A DNA stretch of 6,509 nt, taken from Deltaproteobacteria bacterium. GTDB lineage: Bacteria; Desulfobacterota; Desulfobacteria; Desulfobacterales; SG8-13. Shown here piece after piece: positions 1 to 5,252 of this stretch (its first letter is position 1; each line of letters begins with the position of its first letter). Both the position numbers and the translations under genes were made by a program. The notes beneath the pieces were generated by a model. The model had not been told where the DNA came from. It saw nothing but the letters and a program-made list of their open reading frames with translations, and ran no database searches. The stretch is taken from contig DAOVBC010000133.1 in NCBI GenBank assembly GCA_030670715.1, positions 1 through 6,509 of the forward strand, written 5' to 3'.

Positions 1-5
1 GGAGG
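1..5 (+). promoter_or_regulatory. Ribosome binding site of the molybdoenzyme large subunit
   Basis: GGAGG lies six bases before the ATG at 12 and twelve bases before the in-frame ATG at 18. The spacing favours the first ATG. The promoter, and any upstream genes of the operon, lie outside the window. Confidence 0.75.
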
Positions 6-11
6 ATTCTC

Positions 12-2552
12 ATGGACATGAAACGACGTTCCTTCCTCAAGTTGGGTGCAGCGGCCGGTGCCGCTTCAGCCCTTGATTTGAAGTTTTTTCATTACGTTGG
101 CGAGGCTGCGGCTTCCCCGGGAACGGAGGGGGAAAGCATAACCCGTTCTACCTGCTCACCGAACTGCACCGGGGCCTGCGGCTTCAACATTCATGTTACC
201 GACGGCCGCATAACAACCATCATCCAGAGCGCCGATTATCCCGAAGAAAGTTATAATCCCAGGGGCTGCCTGCGGGGTCTTTCCATGATGAATCTCGTGT
301 ACGGAAAGGACCGGGTCAAATATCCACTGATACGGACTGGCCCCCCGGGAAGCGGAGAGTTTCGCAAAGCCAGTTGGGAGGAAGCCCTGGATTATGCTGC
401 CGGCAACCTTAAAAAAATCATGGATAAATACGGACCGGAAGCCGTGGGCCTGACGGTTCAGGTGCCCGGCACCGGATATGTCCATAAAGGCGCTTTCGTA
501 AGGTTGGCCGGGCTGGCCCACTGGTCTATTCATCACGGATACGATCAGAACGGTGACCTGCCCATGTTCTGGCCCATGACCTTTGGCGTTCAGACCGAGG
601 AGTTGGAGTCTCTGGAGTGGCCCAATGCGCGTTACACCATGGTCTTTGGGTCCAACATTATCCAAACCCGCCTGCCGGATGCCCATCATCTTATCGAGGC
701 CAAGAAAAACGGTAAGCTGGTGGTGTTTGACCCGGATTTCTGCTCGACAAGCGCCAAAGCCGACGAGTGGGTCCCCTTAAAGCCGGACTCGGATGCGGCT
801 ATGGGGCTGGGGTTGGCAAAGGTCATTATTGACCGGAAATTATATGATGAAGATTTCTTAAAAGATTTTACGGACATGCCGATTCTGGTGCGCAAGGATA
901 ACGGAAAGCGGCTGCGAGCAACTGAAGTGAAAGGGCTGGCTGACGAGGCCGACAACTGGAATGTTCCTCAATATCGATCCCTTTTTGTGATTCACAATGA
1001 TGATGGCCCTGTGATTCTTAATCCGGAAAACCTCCAGCCCACCAACGCGCGGCTTGACGGAGAGTATACCCTGGAGCTGGTCGACGGGGGCACGGTTGAG
1101 GTGAGCACCGTTTTCAGCCAACTCAAGGATATGCTAAAGGAATATACCCCTGAAAAGGTCGCCGCCCTCACGGATGTTAAAGCCGAGCAGATCGAAAGGA
1201 TTGCCGTTGAGGCCGCCACCAATTCCCCCGTCCACGTAATTTACGGTGCCAGCAATTACCAGTGGTACAATGGCGATCTTAAGGGCCGTGCGCTTTCCCT
1301 TTTACCGGTGCTCACCGGCAGCATCGGCCAAAGCGGCGGCGGGATGTCGACCCTGGCCGGTCAATACCGGATCCGGTTTAATCTGAAAGAGTGGTGGTTC
1401 CCGCCCGGAGGCAAGCTGAACTGGGTGCCCTACCTTTACTTTCTCCAGGGGAAGGGCAAGCGGTATCCTAAGAAAGGAATCAAGGCCATGGTCGGTGGCT
1501 GGGGCAACCCGTTTGACCAGCACAATATGGCCAACCAGCTTAGGGATCGGACCGCTTCCGGTGATATTGAATTTGTTGTAACTTTTGATTTTTCCATGAC
1601 CACATCCTGTCAGTGGTCGGATGTCGTTTTTCCAGCCACAAGCTGGTATGAGAACTACGAACTCACCGCAACGATTTTACACCCCTACCTGCAACTCCAG
1701 CAACCAGCCATAGAGCCCATGTTTGAAAGCCGGACTGCACTTTATGTAGCGCGGGAACTGGCCAAGAGGCTAAACTCCGATTTTGAAAAATTCTTTTACC
1801 CGGGACTCGATGAAGATCAGGCCTCACAAAAGATAATCGAACGCCTTCTGGAGACCGGCGGATATGAAACCAAAGGCATCACGCTGGAGATGCTCAAAAA
1901 AGGTCCGGTCCGGCTGCATGCCCATGTGCCTGGAGACCGGCAGATACCTTTTTATGAGCAGATCCACGAAAGAGTTCCTTTTCCACCCCGCAGTTATCCG
2001 CCGCCGCTTAAGGCCACGGCCCGTTTTTTAAGAAGCGGACGGATTGAATTTTATAAAGATGAAGATCTTTTTCTGGAAGTGGGTGAGCAACTACCGGTGC
2101 AAAAGGAAACATTTTCCGAAACCGAGTATAAGCAAGACCCCGAAGCACGGCAGAAATACAAACTTCGCTTTGTAACTAAAAATTCTCTTTACAGGGTTCA
2201 TTCCACCCACTCCAACAATGTGTGGCTGAACGAACTACAGGGGAACAAGCCCAAGGTATTTTTAAATGAAGCCGATGCCCGTGAAAGGAATATCAAAACC
2301 GGGGAACTGATTGAGATTTACAACAACCGGGGCAAAACAAAAGCCTATGCGATTATTGATCCGGGGTGCCGGAAAGGCACAACGATTTTGGAGGAGGGCT
2401 GGTGGGCAAAATATCTACAGAATGAATCCTACAATTCCCTGACCATGCCCTGGATCAAACCACTTCATGAAATATATTTTGTCCCGGGTATCTGGTCACC
2501 GACAACAGCCTGGAACGAATGCCTGGTAGACGTGAGGAGGGTATCAGCATGA
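12..2552 (+). CDS. Tat-exported molybdopterin oxidoreductase, DMSO reductase family type II-like catalytic subunit
   Basis: Catalytic subunit (846 aa) of a membrane-anchored respiratory molybdoenzyme expected on the outer face of the cytoplasmic membrane. Residues 4-10 (KRRSFLK) are a twin-arginine motif followed by an Ala/Gly/Leu-rich stretch; cleavage after Ala34 is plausible. C48-x3-C52-x3-C56-x29-C86 should bind the FS0 [4Fe-4S] cluster. The stretch around residues 177-225 (YDQNGDLP, FGVQTE, FGSNIIQTRLPDAH) aligns by eye with NarG, where the Asp of YCDLP (Asp222) is the molybdenum ligand; Asp182 is the equivalent here. TDMPILVR (287-294) is another type II hallmark. A C-terminal molybdopterin dinucleotide-binding domain spans about 707-846. 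It is much shorter than NarG (about 1250 aa) and somewhat shorter than EbdA or SerA. The stop overlaps the next start by ATGA. Family membership is firm. The substrate is unknown: selenate, chlorine oxyanions, sulfur compounds, DMSO, or anaerobic hydroxylation in the reverse direction all remain possible. Confidence 0.93.
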   Translation: MDMKRRSFLKLGAAAGAASALDLKFFHYVGEAAASPGTEGESITRSTCSPNCTGACGFNIHVTDGRITTIIQSADYPEESYNPRGCLRGLSMMNLVYGKDRVKYPLIRTGPPGSGEFRKASWEEALDYAAGNLKKIMDKYGPEAVGLTVQVPGTGYVHKGAFVRLAGLAHWSIHHGYDQNGDLPMFWPMTFGVQTEELESLEWPNARYTMVFGSNIIQTRLPDAHHLIEAKKNGKLVVFDPDFCSTSAKADEWVPLKPDSDAAMGLGLAKVIIDRKLYDEDFLKDFTDMPILVRKDNGKRLRATEVKGLADEADNWNVPQYRSLFVIHNDDGPVILNPENLQPTNARLDGEYTLELVDGGTVEVSTVFSQLKDMLKEYTPEKVAALTDVKAEQIERIAVEAATNSPVHVIYGASNYQWYNGDLKGRALSLLPVLTGSIGQSGGGMSTLAGQYRIRFNLKEWWFPPGGKLNWVPYLYFLQGKGKRYPKKGIKAMVGGWGNPFDQHNMANQLRDRTASGDIEFVVTFDFSMTTSCQWSDVVFPATSWYENYELTATILHPYLQLQQPAIEPMFESRTALYVARELAKRLNSDFEKFFYPGLDEDQASQKIIERLLETGGYETKGITLEMLKKGPVRLHAHVPGDRQIPFYEQIHERVPFPPRSYPPPLKATARFLRSGRIEFYKDEDLFLEVGEQLPVQKETFSETEYKQDPEARQKYKLRFVTKNSLYRVHSTHSNNVWLNELQGNKPKVFLNEADARERNIKTGELIEIYNNRGKTKAYAIIDPGCRKGTTILEEGWWAKYLQNESYNSLTMPWIKPLHEIYFVPGIWSPTTAWNECLVDVRRVSA
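2534..2540 (+). promoter_or_regulatory. Ribosome binding site that fixes the start of the iron-sulfur subunit
   Basis: GAGGAGG lies inside the end of the upstream gene, eight bases before the ATG at 2549. It decides for that start over the longer in-frame ATG at 2519, which would add ten residues with no family resemblance. Confidence 0.8.
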
Positions 2553-3223
2553 GAAGAGGAATGGTGATAGATCTTGAGAAATGCATCGGCTGTCGCTCCT
2601 GTGTGGTGGCATGCAAACAGCACAATGCACAGCCGGCCGGGAACTGGTGGAACCGGGTGTTCACTCCCGGCAGCGCCCGTCATCTGACGCCACCCCAAAA
2701 GGGAGAGGAGTATTTTCTGCCTGTTCACTGTCAACACTGTCAGAACGCGCCCTGTGAAAAGGTCTGTCCGGTTGGGGCGACTTACCGGCACACGGACGGA
2801 ACGATCCTGGTGGATTTTGAGCGCTGTATCGGCTGCCGCTACTGCATGGCCGCCTGCCCTTATGGTGTGCGCCAGTTTAACTGGGAAGATCCAAAAAAGG
2901 CTATGAAAAAATATGGCTACCAGGCAGGTTACTCTTACGGTTATCCAAAGGATTATCGTCTGGACGGCAGGCTGGTTTACACGCCGGTACGCCCTAAAGG
3001 CGTGGTGGAAAAGTGCAACTTTTGTGTCCATTATCTTGAAAAAGGCCTGGACCCGGCCTGTGTGAGGGCCTGTCCCGGAAAAGCCAGGCATGTGGGGGAT
3101 TTTGATGATCCCGACAGTAAGGTTTCCAAAATGATCCGGGAAAAGAACGGCTTCACCCTTTTACCCGAAAAGGGAACGAGACCTAACGTATACTATCTTC
3201 CCCCCAAACGGAAGGAGGTATAG
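2549..3223 (+). CDS. Four-cluster [4Fe-4S] ferredoxin-type electron transfer subunit (DsrO/TtrB/PsrB-like)
   Basis: This 224-aa subunit carries electrons between the membrane subunit and the molybdenum subunit. Sixteen cysteines form four complete binding sets: C12-x2-C15-x2-C18-x3-C22, C61-x2-C64-x4-C69-x3-C73, C93-x2-C96-x2-C99-x3-C103, and C156-x2-C159-x11-C171-x3-C175. No Cys is replaced, so all clusters should be [4Fe-4S], unlike NarH, which has one [3Fe-4S] cluster. There is no signal peptide; proteins of this class usually cross the membrane with the Tat-tagged large subunit, which I infer here. FNWEDP (110-115) and RPKGVVEKCNFC (148-159) resemble DsrO/TtrB-type subunits. The segment between clusters 3 and 4 (104-155) is long and rich in Tyr, Gly and Lys. 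The start at 2549 gives the usual short N-terminus before the first cluster, overlaps the upstream stop as ATGA, and has a strong ribosome binding site. Confidence 0.93.
   Translation: MRRGMVIDLEKCIGCRSCVVACKQHNAQPAGNWWNRVFTPGSARHLTPPQKGEEYFLPVHCQHCQNAPCEKVCPVGATYRHTDGTILVDFERCIGCRYCMAACPYGVRQFNWEDPKKAMKKYGYQAGYSYGYPKDYRLDGRLVYTPVRPKGVVEKCNFCVHYLEKGLDPACVRACPGKARHVGDFDDPDSKVSKMIREKNGFTLLPEKGTRPNVYYLPPKRKEV
3212..3219 (+). promoter_or_regulatory. Strong ribosome binding site of the NrfD-family gene
   Basis: AAGGAGGT is a near-perfect anti-16S match, six bases before the ATG at 3226. It overlaps the last codons of the iron-sulfur subunit gene. Confidence 0.8.
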
Positions 3224-3225
3224 CC

Positions 3226-4455
3226 ATGAGCAGAAGCAAGAAAATAGGATTTCTGGTGTCAGGCCTTATTATGCTGGCCGGTCTTCTGGCCTGGGGGTTC
3301 CAGTTTAAAGAGGGGCTTGTATTAACGAACATGCGAAACTCTTATACCTGGGGGCTTTACGTCTCGGGCCTGGCCTTTTTTGTGGGTAACGCGGCCGGCG
3401 GGCTGGTTCTGAGTTCTTTGATATATCTTTTCGGGGTAAAAAGCTTAAAGCCATTTGCCAAACTGGGTGCACTTACGGCTTTTGCCAATGTCACCGCTGC
3501 CATGTTTTCGATCCTGCCCGACATCGGTCAACCGATAAGGCTCTATAATATGATTCTTCATCCACAGTTTAGATCCCCTCTGGTCTGGGACGTATTGGTT
3601 CTGAACCTGTATGCGGCGTTGTCCCTTATTTATCTCTACATTTTGTTGTTGCCTGATTTAAAAGGTCCCTTGAAAAAAATCGCCCTGAAAGTGGATGACC
3701 CGAAAGCGTTCTCAGAAAAATGGGCCCGGCGCTTGGCGCCTTTTTCTCTGGTCGCGGCGGTGGGCATTCACGTCATCACCGCCTGGATATTTGCTACCCA
3801 GGGAGCCCGGGGTTGGTGGAATTCGGCCGTATTGGCTCCTGATTTTGTGGCGGCTGCCATAGCTTCGGGAACCGCCGTGGTGTTTGTTGTTGCACTGCTG
3901 GCCTATGGCCTCAAAGAAGAATTCAAGGAGGCCTATCGTACAATGGCCGTGATTATTTCCGTGGCCTACTTTGTTCACATCTTTTTCATGTACAATGATT
4001 TTTTGATTCATGCCTGGTACGGTGCCACCGAAGCCCTTGAAACGCTGTCGATAACGTTTATAGATTATGCGCCGGCGCATGCGTTTGAAGTGCTCGCCCC
4101 GCTTGTGGCGGTCATTTTACTTTTAAACAGCAAAGTCAGAAGCAGCGCCGGGGCCATGATTTCAAGTTGCCTGCTACTGATCGCCGGCATTTTTACTCAC
4201 CGATTCTTATTGATGCCGGGAGCCTTTGACAAAATTCCTTTTACCATCAATCCCTTGGGAATGCAGGACACGGACTGGTCTCTTCCCATCGCCTCCGGAG
4301 ATTATGGATCGCTGGTGAACACCTTTGTTACCGAATGGCATTATTTCCCCAGCGGAGTGGAAATGATCATATTCTCGGGGGTTGTGGCCTACGCATGTTT
4401 TCTGATGATTCTCGCCGTGGATCGACTCCCGATTGTCAGTGAGGCCAAAGCATGA
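3226..4455 (+). CDS. NrfD/PsrC-family (DsrP/HybB-like) integral membrane quinone-interacting subunit
   Basis: This 409-aa polytopic protein is the membrane anchor of the complex and is expected to exchange electrons with the quinone pool. By eye there are about ten hydrophobic helices, near residues 8-26, 44-70, 79-97, 123-142, 171-190, 204-227, 239-257, 283-300, 308-328 and 376-397. Family hallmarks include SYTWGLYVSG and AAGGL in and before helix 2, the DIGQPIR motif near 99-105 (compare the family's D-x-G-R-P-x-R), and HPQFRSPLVWDV near 112-123. The length and ten helices resemble DsrP/HybB more than the eight-helix PsrC. No CxxCH motif is present and no heme ligand pair is evident, so it is probably heme-free. 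It starts two bases after the preceding stop and shares ATGA with the chaperone gene downstream. Confidence 0.9.
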   Translation: MSRSKKIGFLVSGLIMLAGLLAWGFQFKEGLVLTNMRNSYTWGLYVSGLAFFVGNAAGGLVLSSLIYLFGVKSLKPFAKLGALTAFANVTAAMFSILPDIGQPIRLYNMILHPQFRSPLVWDVLVLNLYAALSLIYLYILLLPDLKGPLKKIALKVDDPKAFSEKWARRLAPFSLVAAVGIHVITAWIFATQGARGWWNSAVLAPDFVAAAIASGTAVVFVVALLAYGLKEEFKEAYRTMAVIISVAYFVHIFFMYNDFLIHAWYGATEALETLSITFIDYAPAHAFEVLAPLVAVILLLNSKVRSSAGAMISSCLLLIAGIFTHRFLLMPGAFDKIPFTINPLGMQDTDWSLPIASGDYGSLVNTFVTEWHYFPSGVEMIIFSGVVAYACFLMILAVDRLPIVSEAKA

Positions 4456-5000
4456 AAAAGGGCCATATCGAAAGCGCAGAACTTCAGGCCCTCTCGCGGC
4501 TTTTCAGTTTTCCCGAGCAGTGGCCTGATGGGGCCACTCTTGACAGAAGGTCACATGCGAGTGAGAATCAGAAGATTGCCGAGATCGCCGACATCGCCGG
4601 CACGGATTTGCTGGCCCTGCAGAACGCCTATGTCAGCCTTTTTATAAACGCTTTACCGGAGGTGCCCTGTCCGCCTTATGGCTCCTATTATATTGAAGGG
4701 GTGCTGATGGGCGAAACAACCGTTCGACTAGGCAAAATGTATCGTGAATACGGTTTTCAGATAACGGAAATGGCGGACCATATTGCGGTTGAGCTGGAAT
4801 TTCTGGCGCTGCTTACTGTTTTATTAAAGCAGAACGACCCCGTTCAGGAAGATCATCAATTCTTACTGGCGCATTTGCGGCAGTGGACACCTAAATTTTT
4901 TAGCCGGGTGGAGCAAAATGATCAAACCGGCTTTTACAGCGGAGTCGCCCGTAATGCCGGACGTATCTTGTTTCGAGAGGTCACGGCGCCGGTTTTGTAA
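4452..5000 (+). CDS. TorD/DmsD/NarJ-family molybdoenzyme maturation chaperone
   Basis: This 182-aa soluble, probably all-helical protein has no signal sequence or membrane helices. Family motifs are visible: the P-x-PPYGSYY-like segment at 72-80 (with Cys73 in the x position) and MADHIAVELEFLALL at 107-121, matching the DHIAxELEFL signature of NarJ/TorD proteins. Members bind the Tat signal peptide or the apo-form of their partner large subunit in the cytoplasm, assist cofactor insertion and delay export. Its position as last gene in the operon fits the RR-bearing large subunit at 12-2552 as its client. The ATG overlaps the previous stop (ATGA), and only a weak GAGG (4441-4444) precedes it, so translation probably depends on coupling. 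The C-terminus is short but not obviously broken. The stop lies 27 bases before an inserted element. Confidence 0.88.
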   Translation: MKKGHIESAELQALSRLFSFPEQWPDGATLDRRSHASENQKIAEIADIAGTDLLALQNAYVSLFINALPEVPCPPYGSYYIEGVLMGETTVRLGKMYREYGFQITEMADHIAVELEFLALLTVLLKQNDPVQEDHQFLLAHLRQWTPKFFSRVEQNDQTGFYSGVARNAGRILFREVTAPVL

Positions 5001-5017
5001 ATATTCAGCCTGAAGCT

Positions 5018-5027
5018 CTGGTAAAGG
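5018..5027 (+). repeat. Left copy of 10-bp target site duplication
   Basis: CTGGTAAAGG directly precedes the left terminal inverted repeat and is identical to 5130-5139. A closely related TGGTAAAGG also occurs at 5267-5275 inside metY, as expected if the target was a metY-like tail. Confidence 0.7.
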
Positions 5028-5055
5028 TACGTGTTCACGGGGTGCGTCTCTCCGA
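5028..5055 (+). repeat. Left terminal inverted repeat
   Basis: This arm pairs with 5102-5129. Mismatches are at 5039, 5048 and 5051 against 5118, 5109 and 5106. One further G-C pair (5027 with 5130) extends the inverted symmetry into the direct repeats, so the exact boundary is uncertain by one base. Confidence 0.75.
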
Positions 5056-5101
5056 TTCACTCCGGTGGCTGCGTGTCCGGTCATTTTGCCAATCTCGCTG
5101 C

Positions 5102-5129
5102 TCGGGGAAACGCACCCAGTGAACACGTA
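5102..5129 (-). repeat. Right terminal inverted repeat
   Basis: This is the reverse complement of 5028-5055 at 25 of 28 positions. Read on the minus strand it opens with the same TACGTGTTCAC. Confidence 0.75.
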
Positions 5130-5139
5130 CTGGTAAAGG
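5130..5139 (+). repeat. Right copy of 10-bp target site duplication
   Basis: CTGGTAAAGG is identical to 5018-5027 and directly follows the right terminal repeat. The next bases, CCTG, continue the match to the metY tail (5276-5279), as expected of the uninterrupted target. Confidence 0.7.
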
Positions 5140-5212
5140 CCTGCTTCATCCAGGATGGTGCAGGGTTTTTACGGCGCATCTTGATGGGTCGGGAAAAAAA
5201 ACCGATACAAAT

Positions 5213-5240
5213 TGCCGCGGCCGGCCGGCCGCGGCATTTT
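5213..5240. terminator. GC-rich perfect palindrome, probable bidirectional terminator
   Basis: Bases 5213-5236 form a perfect 24-bp palindrome with arm TGCCGCGGCCGG, giving a stem of about ten G-C-rich pairs around a four-base turn. On the plus strand ATTTTC follows, a short U-tract after the operon. On the minus strand the stem begins 17 bases after the metY stop and is followed by AATTT and, eleven bases beyond the stem, a run of eight T (5201-5194). Its place between two convergent genes supports termination in both directions. The U-tracts are short or distant, so efficiency is uncertain. Confidence 0.7.
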
Positions 5241-5252
5241 CATGGCAAATGA

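Larger units (their letters stand above)
5028..5129. mobile_element. 102-bp MITE-like element with 28-bp terminal inverted repeats
   Basis: The element begins TACGTGTTCAC and ends GTGAACACGTA, a perfect 11-bp terminal match. The full arms (5028-5055 and 5102-5129) pair at 25 of 28 positions; one mismatch would be a G-U pair in RNA. Identical 10-bp direct repeats flank it. The 46-base centre has no credible coding sequence and holds a small CCGG/CCGG stem (5062-5065 with 5077-5080). No transposase lies in the window, so movement would need one supplied in trans. The repeat length resembles the 8-10 bp duplications of several IS families, but I cannot assign a family. It lies 27 bases after the chaperone stop and before the terminator, so it is probably transcribed as a long hairpin in the operon's 3' untranslated RNA. 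A REPIN-like dimer is the main alternative. Confidence 0.68.
5005..5153 (-). pseudogene. Relic of a metY-like 3' end, interrupted by a MITE-like insertion
   Basis: On the minus strand, removing 5028-5129 plus one copy of the flanking 10-bp repeat leaves a frame reading Q-A-F-T-R-A-S-G-stop. The intact metY at 5253 ends Q-A-F-T-K-A-S-G-stop. Over the 27 bases from the stop codon, 24 agree. The three differences are one silent Ser codon change and two bases giving Lys to Arg. The match begins exactly at the stop codon. Further upstream a 4-base insertion shifts the frame, then a short Leu-Asp match follows, after which I see no similarity. This suggests a decayed second metY tail rather than a fresh copy including flanking DNA. 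The segment is short, so a coincidental match cannot be fully excluded. Confidence 0.5.

Noticed and set aside
156..689. 177-aa minus-strand open frame opposite the large subunit
   Set aside because: It overlaps the FS0 and molybdenum-ligand regions of a well-supported gene and has no recognisable domain or operon context.
2519..2548. Longer N-terminus of the iron-sulfur subunit starting at ATG 2519
   Set aside because: The ten extra residues include the region encoding the ribosome binding site for 2549, lie within the upstream gene, and resemble nothing in the family.
12..2552. Naming the substrate (nitrate, selenate, chlorate, tetrathionate, DMSO or a hydrocarbon)
   Set aside because: The visible motifs define the lineage but not the substrate pocket, and the partner subunits do not match any one characterised enzyme.
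2465..3091. 208-aa minus-strand open frame opposite the iron-sulfur subunit
   Set aside because: It lies antisense to a gene with 16 conserved cluster cysteines, shows no recognisable domain, and its composition looks like a mirror of the sense codons.
3226..4455. Heme-binding membrane subunit (NarI- or EbdC-like)
   Set aside because: There is no CxxCH motif and no evident helix-borne His pair pattern, and the conserved motifs are those of the NrfD family.
5164..5203. Possible hairpin from GGTTTTT (5164-5170) and AAAAACC (5197-5203)
   Set aside because: It is a weak, A-T-rich seven-pair stem with a 26-base loop and no further support.
5031..5252. 73-aa plus-strand open frame in the intergenic region
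   Set aside because: It runs through the inverted-repeat element and the terminator palindrome, has no protein resemblance, and its first residues are mirrored on the other strand because of the repeats.
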